A DNA stretch of 49,340 nt from an uncultured Clostridium sp. (GTDB lineage: Bacteria; Bacillota; Clostridia; Lachnospirales; Lachnospiraceae), in contig CANRZB010000027.1 of the NCBI GenBank assembly GCA_947644195.1, forward strand, positions 1 to 49,340, given 5' to 3'. This document shows, piece by piece, positions 23,213-30,895 of this stretch (position 1 is its first letter; each line of letters opens with the position of its first letter). A program made the position numbers and the translations under genes. A model generated the notes under the pieces. The model worked only from the letters and a program-made list of their open reading frames with translations. It was not told the origin of the DNA and did not search any database.

Positions 23213-24193
23213 ATGTGCACAGCAGTGACGTATCAGACAAATGATTTCTATTTTGGAAGGACTTTAGATTATGACTTTTCTTATGAATGTGAAGTTACCG
23301 TGATGCCGCGTAACTACCCGTTGCCATTTCGATATCTAGGGGTCAGGGAGCAGCATTATGCCGTGATTGGAATGGCCTATGTGTTAGAGGACTATCCTTT
23401 GTTTTATGATGCGGTCAATGAGTGTGGATTGGGAATGGCAGGCTTGAATTTTGTTGGCAATGCCGTTTATCAAAATGTGATAGACGGCAAAGATAATGTT
23501 GCATCTTTCGAGTTGATCCCATGGATCTTAGGGCAGTGCGCCTCTGTAAAAGAAGTGAGGACACTGATTGCTGGAATGAATCTTACGGGAGATGCTTTTT
23601 GCAAAGACTTACCGCCGGCACAGCTTCATTGGATCATATCCGACCGGGAGGAATGTCTGACTTTGGAAGCAGTGGCAGAGGGGTTACGGATGTATGACAA
23701 TCCGGTTGGAGTGCTGACCAATAACCCGCCGTTTCCCCGGCAATTATTTCGCTTAAATGATTATATGAAATTGTCGCCCAGAGATCCTGAGAATCAATTT
23801 TCCAGAAAATTATCGTTAGAAAGCTACAGCCGGGGAATGGGAGCGATTGGACTGCCAGGGGATTTGTCTTCTGCTTCTCGGTTTGTGCGGGCTGCATTTG
23901 TGAAAATGAATTCGGTATCCGGTGATACGGAAGCAGAAAGCGTCAGCCAGTTTTTTCATATTCTGGGTTCTGTCGACCAGCAGCGAGGGTGCTGTGAGGT
24001 AGCAGATGGGAAGTATGAAATTACCTTATACACGTCCTGCTGCAATGCGGATCAGGGAATTTATTACTACACTACTTATCAGAATCATCAGATTACAGCG
24101 GTAGATATGCATCAGGTAAATTTGGACGGACGGGGACTGATGCGATATCCGTTGAGAATGGGAGAACAGATCTATTGGCAGAACCGAGAGTGA
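23213..24193 (+). CDS. bsh: Bile salt hydrolase / choloylglycine hydrolase (Ntn family)
   Basis: A 326-aa Ntn hydrolase that cleaves the amide of glycine- or taurine-conjugated bile acids. The initiator Met is removed to expose the nucleophile C2 (MCTAVTY); R16 and D19 (FGRTLDYD), the substrate loop NECGLGMAGLNF, VGVLTNNPPFPRQL, GLPGDLSSASRFVRAAF and the ending TSCCNADQGIYYYTTY match characterised BSH, as does the length. The ATG at 23213 follows GGAGGG (23201-23206); an upstream frame from 23087 is not part of it, because an Ntn enzyme needs Cys at position 2. This gene marks a bile-exposed gut bacterium. It lies downstream of the MutS2-like gene on the same strand. Confidence 0.95.
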   Translation: MCTAVTYQTNDFYFGRTLDYDFSYECEVTVMPRNYPLPFRYLGVREQHYAVIGMAYVLEDYPLFYDAVNECGLGMAGLNFVGNAVYQNVIDGKDNVASFELIPWILGQCASVKEVRTLIAGMNLTGDAFCKDLPPAQLHWIISDREECLTLEAVAEGLRMYDNPVGVLTNNPPFPRQLFRLNDYMKLSPRDPENQFSRKLSLESYSRGMGAIGLPGDLSSASRFVRAAFVKMNSVSGDTEAESVSQFFHILGSVDQQRGCCEVADGKYEITLYTSCCNADQGIYYYTTYQNHQITAVDMHQVNLDGRGLMRYPLRMGEQIYWQNRE

Positions 24194-24258
24194 TCGTATT
24201 TCAAAACGATAGGTGGCAGATGGTGCGTTTCCTAAGGAAAAAGATGTCGGTACATTGG

Positions 24259-24287
24259 TTGAAAGATTGGAGATAAAATGATAAAAT
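24259..24287 (+). promoter_or_regulatory. Promoter for the zinc-ribbon membrane protein gene
   Basis: TTGAAA at 24259-24264, 17-base spacer, TAAAAT at 24282-24287. It gives a leader of about 80 bases before ATG 24377. Confidence 0.6.
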
Positions 24288-24376
24288 ATTTTGGTCTTTG
24301 TCTGCCTTCTTGCTGCAAAAGAGGGACAATGCAAAGATAAAAAATAATCATATTATACAAATGGGGAGGAATTGTA

Positions 24377-24841
24377 ATGAAAGGAACTTGTAGAACATTA
24401 GGTGGAATCATTCTGGTATTAGGTGTGATTGGAACGATTGTGTTGGCGATCGTTGGAGGGAAAGTACAAGTGCAAGGTTTTTATAGTGTGCACAGTGAAA
24501 GGAGTGTGGGATTAACGATCGGGTATTTATTTGCCGGTGGATTAACAACTGCTTTTACTTCTACTGTATTTTTTGCACTGGGAGAACTTCTGGATGAATT
24601 GCAAAGTGTAAGGTATCTTATCAATGAGGTAGTTAAAAATGTATATGACCTTGATACAAAAATTTCTGGTATGTCCGATTTATCGAAGCCACAGGGAGCA
24701 TTAAATTCCCATGTGGATGTTTCTGATGCAGCAAGCTCAATCCATGGCGCTAGCGGTGTAGCGGGGTGGAGTTGCCCGGAATGTAATAGAAAGCACAGGT
24801 CTTATGAGAGTTCTTGTGAATGTGGATACTATAAGGGTTAG
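24377..24841 (+). CDS. Membrane protein with C-terminal zinc ribbon
   Basis: A 154-aa protein with two membrane segments (about 8-27 and 47-70), then a helix with heptad-like pattern (LLDELQSVRYLINEV) and, after a Ser/Ala-rich linker, a C-terminal zinc ribbon WSCPECNRKH ... SSCECGYYK with four Cys. The general plan, membrane anchor plus zinc ribbon, is common in Clostridia; no function known. RBS GGGGAGG before ATG 24377. Followed by the asparaginase gene after 45 bases, possibly one transcript. Confidence 0.7.
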   Translation: MKGTCRTLGGIILVLGVIGTIVLAIVGGKVQVQGFYSVHSERSVGLTIGYLFAGGLTTAFTSTVFFALGELLDELQSVRYLINEVVKNVYDLDTKISGMSDLSKPQGALNSHVDVSDAASSIHGASGVAGWSCPECNRKHRSYESSCECGYYKG

Positions 24842-24886
24842 AATGTGTGGATACGGAAGTCCCTATAGAAAGAAGGGTAATTTTAT

Positions 24887-25906
24887 ATGAAGATAGATAT
24901 TATTTTTACAGGTGGCACAATAGGGAGCAGAATAGATCAAAATGGGCAGATTACCCCGCATGGGACTTCTCTATATCAATTATTAGATGTGTATTGTAAC
25001 CAATATGACAATACGACAGAATTTGTGGTACATGAGCCGTACCGGATCTTGAGTGAAAACCTGGCTGTAGAACATATTCGGCGATTGATTCAATGTATTA
25101 ACCAGGCTTTAAAAATAGGGGATAGGGATGGAATTATTGTAGCGCATGGGACAGATACCTTACAGTATAGCGCTGCTTTGCTTGGATACCTGTTTGGAAA
25201 TGTGCGAATTCCCATTGTGCTCGTATCAGCCGATTATATATTGCGTGATAAGCGTACTAATGGTTTCGACAATTTTCAACATGCCGTAAAATTTATACAA
25301 GGAAACTATGGAACAGGGGTATTTGTAAGCTACCGAAATCAAGGGGGAATCCCGGTAATCCACCGGGGAACCCGTTTGCAGCAGCATCTTCCTTTCAGCG
25401 CAGATGTTGCTAGTGTTGGAAATTCCTGGTATGGTCGATTTGAGGGGGATCGGTATAGCCAAAATCCTGATTATTATGTAAGAGCCGGAAAAGATGCCAT
25501 GTTTGACGATGTAGAAAACATCCAGTTAAAGGAATCTCCGAATGGGATTTTGAGAATCATTCCCTATGTGGGAATGTCTTATCCAGTGTTATCTCCCGAT
25601 ATCAAAGCAGTATTGCACGAGAGCTTTCACTCTGGAACCATAGCGATTAGCAGTGAGTTGAAGGAATTTGCTGGGAAAGTGCGCAGTCAGGGGATTCCTA
25701 TTTTTCTAACGGGTCTTTCTGAGAGAGAAGCAGAGTATGAAACCGTGAACGAATATAGAAGTTTGGGGATTCATCCTCTATGTGAAAGTGCACCGATTGC
25801 GCAATATTGTAAATTGTGGCTGGCAGTCAGCAATGGTGTAGAACCAGAGGAGATTATGAATATCTCTGTGGCAGAGGATTTTATCTATCATAATAGAGCA
25901 GAATAG
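24887..25906 (+). CDS. ansA: L-asparaginase, cytoplasmic type
   Basis: A 339-aa amidohydrolase that makes aspartate and ammonia from asparagine. The first active-site motif TGGTIGS (T11 as nucleophile) and the second VAHGTDTLQYSAA (T89, D90) are intact. No signal peptide, so the AnsA-type (intracellular, type I) form. The RBS is only a purine-rich stretch (agaaagaaggg) 12 bases before the ATG. A strong hairpin follows the stop at 25916-25950. Confidence 0.9.
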   Translation: MKIDIIFTGGTIGSRIDQNGQITPHGTSLYQLLDVYCNQYDNTTEFVVHEPYRILSENLAVEHIRRLIQCINQALKIGDRDGIIVAHGTDTLQYSAALLGYLFGNVRIPIVLVSADYILRDKRTNGFDNFQHAVKFIQGNYGTGVFVSYRNQGGIPVIHRGTRLQQHLPFSADVASVGNSWYGRFEGDRYSQNPDYYVRAGKDAMFDDVENIQLKESPNGILRIIPYVGMSYPVLSPDIKAVLHESFHSGTIAISSELKEFAGKVRSQGIPIFLTGLSEREAEYETVNEYRSLGIHPLCESAPIAQYCKLWLAVSNGVEPEEIMNISVAEDFIYHNRAE

Positions 25907-25915
25907 ACCAGAACG

Positions 25916-25950
25916 TGCTGTCCTCAGTAGAAATCATACTAAGGACAGCA
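25916..25950 (+). terminator. Hairpin after the asparaginase gene
   Basis: TGCTGTCCT (25916-25924) pairs with AGGACAGCA (25942-25950), with an inner AGTA/TACT pair. A short T run follows 12 bases later (atttttat), so termination is likely though not textbook. Confidence 0.6.
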
Positions 25951-26081
25951 TATCAAAACATTTTTATCACTTCTTCCTTTCTAAGTTTAGCTTTTTCTAT
26001 GGGTTCTAAATAATTTGTTCAAATCAGCAACCGGGTAAACTGCAAAGGATACCCTAAAAAGTACCAATGGTTCCAGATGAG

Positions 26082-26110
26082 TTGATCTTCCACTACCAAT
26101 GTTATATAAA
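26082..26110 (+). promoter_or_regulatory. Promoter of the large surface protein gene
   Basis: TTGATC at 26082-26087, 17-base spacer, TATAAA at 26105-26110, just 29 bases before the ATG at 26139. The RBS is tggaggg. Confidence 0.65.
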
Positions 26111-26138
26111 GAAGAAAACTTGAAATGGAGGGCTCAGA

Positions 26139-29100
26139 ATGAATAACAGAAAAATGATACGAAAAAGGGTAGTGGTACTGCTTACGATGGCACTGCTTTT
26201 GGGGTTAGTATCGGGAACTTCGCCAATAAGAGTACAGGCGACAGAGACTGCGGCAGGAGCACAGGGAGGGGCACAGGCTGCCAGCCTCACACACTCCCAT
26301 GATATGTCGGTGGAGTGTGGACATGACGCTCCTCTAGAGTATCTTCCACTGACTGGAAATGAGTATGGGGAGCTGTATATCGATGGTACAAAGGCGACAG
26401 TTAGTAATAGTGGTGCAAGTAAAGGCTCTTACATCCTTCCAGAGGGAAATTATTATCTTGATGAAAATATAATAGTGGATAGACAGTTAGCTACTCAGGA
26501 GGAAAAGACGGTTAACTTATGCTTAAATGGAAACACACTGCAAGTGGATCGGGGGGTTTTCACAGGTCAAGCAGGAACTTTCTGTCTAAGTGACTGCAAG
26601 AGTGGGGGAAGGATTACATCCGAAACGTGTGTTTTACAGTTATATTCTTCTGGTAAATTTATGATGTATGGGGGGTGTTTGGAAGTCCCGCAGGAAGAAT
26701 TAGCATCTCTATGTACTGTGATATCTATTTTGAACTGGGATTCAAGAGTAGAAATTTATGGAGGTACGATAAAGAGTATGGGGGCAATCGGTATTTCCAG
26801 CCAGGGTGATATTGAACATGTGCTTCAACTTTCCGGAAATCCTGCCTTTGTCGGGAATAAGATAGATGTAAATTCCGAGGTTGTTTTGTATTTAAAGGAT
26901 CTAGATATTAACCGAAGTGAAAAAATCAAGATTACCCGTGACATTGACTTGTTGGTAGGGGAGTCCAAACCGATTGATAGTATCAGCGCCATGAATGATG
27001 TAGATTATTCTTCGATACTTACTGGCAGAGGATGGCAATATTTTACATATAAAGATGGTCAGTACTATGCAAACAGGGCAGGAATAACGAAACAGCCAAC
27101 GCAGAAAGATGTTTCTATTGATATTTTGCCGGAAGAGGGGGCAACTTATCAGTGGTACGAGGCGGAAGAGCGGGATGTAACAGCAGAGAGAACGATAGAA
27201 AATGTGATGGATACCGCGACAGTATTTTCTTTACAATCAGGCGATACGCTCTGTTTCACATTACCGGAAATGCCGTTGAATAATGATGCCGTTGTTCTGG
27301 TTAATATGGAAAATCAAAGTGAGGTGGTACCATTGACCTGCCTGGAAGATCGAAAATATCAGGGGCTTGTGGAAAAAGATGGATCATTTGCTGTTATGTA
27401 TTTAAACTCAAGTAATGATATGGCGTATGGATTATTTGAAGAAGGGATGTACCAGGTAGTAACAATTGCAAACGGGGATGCGGTTGAGGGACAGACGACA
27501 GACACATTTACCAAAATGGAAGCAGGCACCTATCTATGTAAAGTTACCTGGAAGGATTTAGGCTGCTCTGTTAATTCAGAACTTGTAGAGCTTACTGTGA
27601 CAGAAGCGGATAAAGTAGCGGCGGCAAAGGAAGTGGTAGAAAAAGTGGTTGCCGATTATACGGCAACGAATGGCAGTACAAGTGAGGATATTCAAAATAA
27701 AATCAATACAGCATTAAGTAGTGCGGGAATTACGGATGTGACTGTAACGGTGGGAGCGCTTTCAGTAAAGGAGGCAACTAAAAATGAAGCCGGAAGCATC
27801 AGTGGAACGATTGCGATTCAATGCGGAAGTGAAAAAGACAGTGTATCCGTGAGTAAAACGATAGCGAAACTGCCGACATCAGATGCGGATAAAGTAGCGG
27901 CGGCAAAGGAAGTGGTAGAAAAAGTGGTTGCCGATTATACGGCAACGAATGGCAGTACAAGTGAGGATATTCAAAATAAAATCAATACAGCATTAAGTAG
28001 TGCGGGAATTACGGATGTGACTGTAACGGTGGGAGCGCTTTCTGTAAAGGAAGCAACCAAAAATGAAGCCGGAAGCATCAGTGGAACGATTGCGATTCAA
28101 TGCGGAAGTGAAGAAGACAGTGTATCCGTGAGTAAAACAATAGCAAAACTGCCGACATCGGATGCGGATAAAGTAGCAGCGGCAAAGGAAGTGGTAGAAA
28201 AAGTGGTTGCTGATTATACGGCAACGAATGGCAGTACAAGTGAGGATATTCAGAATAAAATCAATACAGCATTAAGTAGTGCGGGAATTACGGATGTGAC
28301 TGTAACGGTGGGAGCGCTTTCTGTAAAGGAAGCAACCAAAAATGAAGCCGGAAGCATCAGTGGAACGATTGCGATTCAATGCGGAAGTGAAGAAGACAGT
28401 GTAATAGTGAGTAAAACAATAGCGAAACTGCCGGAAGTGCCAGACAAAACAGAAGCACCGGACAAAACGGAAGCACCAGGAAAAACGGAAGCACCAGGAA
28501 AAACGGAAGCACCGGACAAAACAGAAGCGCCGGATAAAACAGAAGCGCCGGGAAAAACGGAAGCACCAGACAAAACAGAAGCGCCGGGAAAAACGGAAGC
28601 ACCAGATAAAACAGAAGCGCCGGGAAAAACGGAAGCGCCGGATAAAACGGAAGCGCCGGATAAAACGGAAGCGCCGGGAAAAACGGAAGCGCCGGATAAA
28701 ACGGAAGCACCGGGAAAAACGGAAGCACCAGATAAAACAGAAGCACCAGATAAAACGGAAGCGCCAGAAATACCGAGAGTGTCGGGGGCACCAGAGAAGC
28801 CTGGTAACACGCTTCCCCAGACTGTATCCCCAAAGGAGCAGGAGAAAAATGCACTATTTCTGAATGAAAAACTGAAAGTCAGCCAGACCGGCAAAAAAAT
28901 TAATATCGCATGGGGGAAAGTACCCGGTGCAGACGGCTACGATGTCTATGTTCAGTATTGTGGGAAGAAATTTACAAAAGACTCTATTACGGCGATAAAG
29001 AATGGCAAAACAACAAAAGTCACTGTAATAAAAGTAAATGGAAAGTCGTTAAACTTAAAGAAAAATTATAAAATTTATGTTCTTGCTTATAAATTGGTGG

Positions 29101-29441
29101 ATGGTAAAAAGGTAACGCTGGGTAAAACGGTTACCGCCCATATCATTGGTAGAAAGAATACGAAGTACACCAATGTCAAAGCGGTTATTGTACAAAACAG
29201 TTCTTATCGTTTAAAAAAAAGACAGACTGCAAAAATTAAAGCAAGAACTGTATTGGTAAGTCCTGGCAAAAAGCAGCTTACCAATGCCCATGCGAAGCAG
29301 TTCCGCTATGCGAGCACCAACAAAAAGGTAGCAACGGTATCTGCGAAAGGAAAGATAAAGGCAGTTGGCAAAGGAAACTGTATCATTTATGTTTATGCTA
29401 GAAATGGCTATGCCAAGAAGATTAAAATTACGGTTAAATGA
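26139..29441 (+). CDS. Large exported repeat-rich surface protein (beta-helix, 93-aa repeats, KTEAP repeats, FN3, Big2)
   Basis: An 1100-aa protein. Signal peptide with cleavage near VQA-TET; residues about 60-330 look like a right-handed beta-helix (NLCLNGNTL, SDCKSGG, YGGTIKSMG patterns); 330-485 Ig/FN3-like; then three almost identical 93-aa repeats (27606-28435) starting ADKVAAAKEVVEKVV; then 18 six-residue units (D/G)KTEAP (28443-28766); then an FN3 domain and a Big2-type domain (YASTNKKVATVSAKGKIKAVG) to the end. No LPXTG or choline anchor is seen; the basic FN3/Big2 tail may bind the wall. Likely an adhesin or glycan-binding protein. The repeats differ mainly at third positions, showing recent expansion. 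Confidence 0.88.
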   Translation: MNNRKMIRKRVVVLLTMALLLGLVSGTSPIRVQATETAAGAQGGAQAASLTHSHDMSVECGHDAPLEYLPLTGNEYGELYIDGTKATVSNSGASKGSYILPEGNYYLDENIIVDRQLATQEEKTVNLCLNGNTLQVDRGVFTGQAGTFCLSDCKSGGRITSETCVLQLYSSGKFMMYGGCLEVPQEELASLCTVISILNWDSRVEIYGGTIKSMGAIGISSQGDIEHVLQLSGNPAFVGNKIDVNSEVVLYLKDLDINRSEKIKITRDIDLLVGESKPIDSISAMNDVDYSSILTGRGWQYFTYKDGQYYANRAGITKQPTQKDVSIDILPEEGATYQWYEAEERDVTAERTIENVMDTATVFSLQSGDTLCFTLPEMPLNNDAVVLVNMENQSEVVPLTCLEDRKYQGLVEKDGSFAVMYLNSSNDMAYGLFEEGMYQVVTIANGDAVEGQTTDTFTKMEAGTYLCKVTWKDLGCSVNSELVELTVTEADKVAAAKEVVEKVVADYTATNGSTSEDIQNKINTALSSAGITDVTVTVGALSVKEATKNEAGSISGTIAIQCGSEKDSVSVSKTIAKLPTSDADKVAAAKEVVEKVVADYTATNGSTSEDIQNKINTALSSAGITDVTVTVGALSVKEATKNEAGSISGTIAIQCGSEEDSVSVSKTIAKLPTSDADKVAAAKEVVEKVVADYTATNGSTSEDIQNKINTALSSAGITDVTVTVGALSVKEATKNEAGSISGTIAIQCGSEEDSVIVSKTIAKLPEVPDKTEAPDKTEAPGKTEAPGKTEAPDKTEAPDKTEAPGKTEAPDKTEAPGKTEAPDKTEAPGKTEAPDKTEAPDKTEAPGKTEAPDKTEAPGKTEAPDKTEAPDKTEAPEIPRVSGAPEKPGNTLPQTVSPKEQEKNALFLNEKLKVSQTGKKINIAWGKVPGADGYDVYVQYCGKKFTKDSITAIKNGKTTKVTVIKVNGKSLNLKKNYKIYVLAYKLVDGKKVTLGKTVTAHIIGRKNTKYTNVKAVIVQNSSYRLKKRQTAKIKARTVLVSPGKKQLTNAHAKQFRYASTNKKVATVSAKGKIKAVGKGNCIIYVYARNGYAKKIKITVK
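27606..28435 (+). repeat. Three 279-bp tandem repeats (93 aa)
   Basis: Units start at 27606, 27885 and 28164, period 279 bases. Nucleotide identity looks very high (few third-position changes, such as agc/agt and aca/acg), which points to recent duplication or gene conversion. Confidence 0.9.
28443..28766 (+). repeat. 18-bp minisatellite, 18 units
   Basis: Eighteen consecutive units coding (D/G)KTEAP, with order D D G G D D G D G D G D D G D G D D. The variation is at third positions and the first residue. Such runs change length by slippage and are often misassembled. Confidence 0.9.
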
Positions 29442-29458
29442 ATCAAGAGGCTTATCTC

Positions 29459-29496
29459 TTTTTTAACCCTACCCTTATAAATGTAGGGTTAAAAAA
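29459..29496. terminator. Strong bidirectional terminator
   Basis: TTTTTTAACCCTAC (29459-29472) pairs with GTAGGGTTAAAAAA (29483-29496) around a 10-base loop, a 14-bp stem with T/A runs on each side. It ends the surface protein gene and may act on the other strand too. Confidence 0.9.
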
Positions 29497-29552
29497 GAAA
29501 ATGGAAAATAAGAATATAAACCCACATTCAGACACAACCGCTTGTACAAAAA

Positions 29553-29586
29553 TAGGGGTATGTCAGATTGCTCCAACATACCCCTA
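29553..29586 (-). terminator. Terminator of the reverse rubrerythrin gene
   Basis: On the minus strand TAGGGGTATGT (29586-29576) pairs with ACATACCCCTA (29563-29553), followed by TTTTTG. An 11-bp perfect stem, 12-base loop and T run lie about 36 bases after the stop at 29622. Confidence 0.85.
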
Positions 29587-29621
29587 AAATCCTCAAAGGC
29601 TTAATTTTACGTCATTTCTTC

Positions 29622-30167
29622 TTAGCCGAAGTATCTCTTTAACAGACCCTCGAAAGCTTTTCCGTGTCTAGCCTCATCCCTAGCCATCTCATGGACGGTG
29701 TCGTGGATGGCATCCAGATTTAATGCTTTCGCGCGCTTTGCCAGATCCATTTTACCAGCAGTTGCGCCATTCTCAGCTTCTACACGCATTTCCAGATTCT
29801 TCTTGGTGCTGTCAGTTACCACTTCACCTAATAACTCAGCGAATTTTGCTGCATGCTCTGCCTCTTCGTAAGCAGCTTTCTCCCAGTATAATCCGATCTC
29901 TGGATAGCCCTCACGATGTGCTACACGAGCCATTGCCAGGTACATACCTACCTCAGAGCACTCGCCGGAAAAGTTTGCACGAAGATCTTCAATAATATCT
30001 TCCGGTGCACCCTCTGCCACACCTACAACATGCTCAGCAGCCCAAACTTTTTCTCCGTCTTCCTGCTTCGTAAATTTCTCAGCAGGTGCATTACACTGTG
30101 GGCACTTCTCTGGTGCTTCCTCTCCTTCATGAACATAACCGCATACAGAACATACATATTTAGCCAT
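29622..30167 (-). CDS. Reverse rubrerythrin (peroxide-reducing diiron protein)
   Basis: A 181-aa protein. The rubredoxin-like iron site is at the N-terminus (C6, C9, C22, C25: CSVCG ... CPQC), followed by the erythrin four-helix bundle with diiron ligands ([35 protein letters not shown]). This order, rubredoxin first, defines the reverse rubrerythrins of Clostridia, which reduce hydrogen peroxide with NADH-derived electrons and protect strict anaerobes from oxygen. Strong RBS aggaga before ATG. The promoter overlaps a PerR-like box (30194-30208), and the PerR gene lies next to it on the same strand. Confidence 0.93.
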   Translation of the reverse strand: MAKYVCSVCGYVHEGEEAPEKCPQCNAPAEKFTKQEDGEKVWAAEHVVGVAEGAPEDIIEDLRANFSGECSEVGMYLAMARVAHREGYPEIGLYWEKAAYEEAEHAAKFAELLGEVVTDSTKKNLEMRVEAENGATAGKMDLAKRAKALNLDAIHDTVHEMARDEARHGKAFEGLLKRYFG

Positions 30168-30193
30168 AGTCTTATCTCCTTTTCATCGTTAAT

Positions 30194-30208
30194 TAGTAAT
30201 CATTATCA
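30194..30208 (-). promoter_or_regulatory. PerR-type operator before the reverse rubrerythrin gene
   Basis: Read on the minus strand, TGATAATGATTACTA agrees with the PerR box TTATAATNATTATAA at 11 of 14 fixed positions. It sits 12 bases past the -10, around the start of transcription, where a repressor would block it. Confidence 0.6.
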
Positions 30209-30220
30209 TTTACGATCTCT

Positions 30221-30249
30221 ATTATATCGACCGTATCAATTGTTGTCAA
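30221..30249 (-). promoter_or_regulatory. Promoter of the reverse rubrerythrin gene
   Basis: Consensus on the minus strand: TTGACA (30249-30244), 17-base spacer, TATAAT (30226-30221). Such a perfect promoter fits strong, repressor-controlled expression. Confidence 0.88.
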
Positions 30250-30350
30250 CACATTTTTCAAAAAAATTTTATGAAAATTTTTCTAATCGGTTGAAGTGCT
30301 TGATTTGCCTGTGTTCGCGAAATACTAAAAATTATTTCGCGGTATCTGGA

Positions 30351-30740
30351 TCAAGATTGGTTTTTACAGTTTGGACACAATCCTTGAAAATAGATGACAT
30401 GTTCCTCAATGATGCCATCAAATCCAGCGCTGGCAATATAATTGATGTGGTTAATAGAGTCCATCTCCAGATCCATCACACGATGGCAGGCACGACAGTA
30501 AAAATGATGGTGTGGTGCCAGATAGCCGTCGTAATGCTCCGTACCATCCCCTACATTCAGGCGTAGGATTTCTCCCCGATCCGCCAGAAAGTTCAGATTG
30601 CGGTAAACGGTTCCCAGACTGATGTTTGAAAATTGCAGCAGCATGGACTGGTAGACAGTTTCTGCCGTGGGATGATCTTTGGATAAACGTAAATATTGTT
30701 TGATCGCTTCCCGTTGTTTGCTGTATCTTGTTGCTCTCAT
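30351..30740 (-). CDS. perR: PerR-type Fur-family peroxide sensor/repressor
   Basis: A 129-aa Fur-family protein: winged helix (HPTAETVYQSMLLQF, SLGTVYRNLNFLADRGEI), metal site HHHFYC, and two structural zinc CxxC pairs (CRAC and CPNC). The length, HHH and GDGTEHYDGY region match PerR more than Fur or Zur, as does the neighbouring rubrerythrin. In the ferrous form it should repress peroxide-defence genes and be inactivated by oxidation of metal-binding His. I start at the ATG 30740 (GTGAGG upstream); a GTG at 30752 gives 4 more residues. Its own promoter carries a palindrome, suggesting autoregulation. Confidence 0.85.
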   Translation of the reverse strand: MRATRYSKQREAIKQYLRLSKDHPTAETVYQSMLLQFSNISLGTVYRNLNFLADRGEILRLNVGDGTEHYDGYLAPHHHFYCRACHRVMDLEMDSINHINYIASAGFDGIIEEHVIYFQGLCPNCKNQS

Positions 30741-30771
30741 ACCGAACCTCACTTGGTAGAAAAGTATTAAC

Positions 30772-30784
30772 AGTAACTGTTACT
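30772..30784 (-). promoter_or_regulatory. Palindromic operator before perR
   Basis: AGTAAC-T-GTTACT, a 6-1-6 palindrome right after the -10 of the perR promoter. It is Fur/PerR-like in place and symmetry but deviates from the PerR box sequence. Confidence 0.5.
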
Positions 30785-30785
30785 A

Positions 30786-30814
30786 ATTATAGTAAGAAAA
30801 ATTTTAAATGTCAA
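30786..30814 (-). promoter_or_regulatory. Promoter of perR
   Basis: TTGACA (30814-30809), 17-base spacer, TATAAT (30791-30786) on the minus strand, a perfect consensus promoter divergent from the ClC gene promoter. Confidence 0.85.
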
Positions 30815-30828
30815 TCATACAGAACGAA

Positions 30829-30857
30829 TTGCCGTAATCTGGAAATTGTTTTATAAT
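30829..30857 (+). promoter_or_regulatory. Promoter of the ClC-bceRS-sbcDC run
   Basis: TTGCCG at 30829-30834, 17-base spacer, TATAAT at 30852-30857. The ATG at 30896 follows with AAGGAGG at 30878-30884. Confidence 0.75.
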
Positions 30858-30895
30858 AGAATACATGTCACTATGGTAAGGAGGAATCGAACGAG

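Noticed and set aside
26010-26080. Resemblance to a c-di-GMP-I riboswitch (GGGTAAAC, GCAAAG, CCCTAAA in order)
   Set aside because: The motifs are in the right order but the hairpin that should separate the first two is missing, and the best promoter lies downstream (26082-26110), so the element would not be in the transcript leader.
28357-28894. Two long ORFs on the minus strand across the KTEAP repeat
   Set aside because: They are shadows of a repeat whose length is a multiple of three and free of stops in other frames; composition is repetitive and no RBS is seen.
29916-30566. A 216-codon ORF on the plus strand over rubrerythrin promoter and perR
   Set aside because: It runs antisense to two well-identified genes and their promoters and has no protein-like pattern.
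30815-30895. Fluoride riboswitch before the ClC gene
   Set aside because: The short leader lacks the conserved crcB-motif bases.
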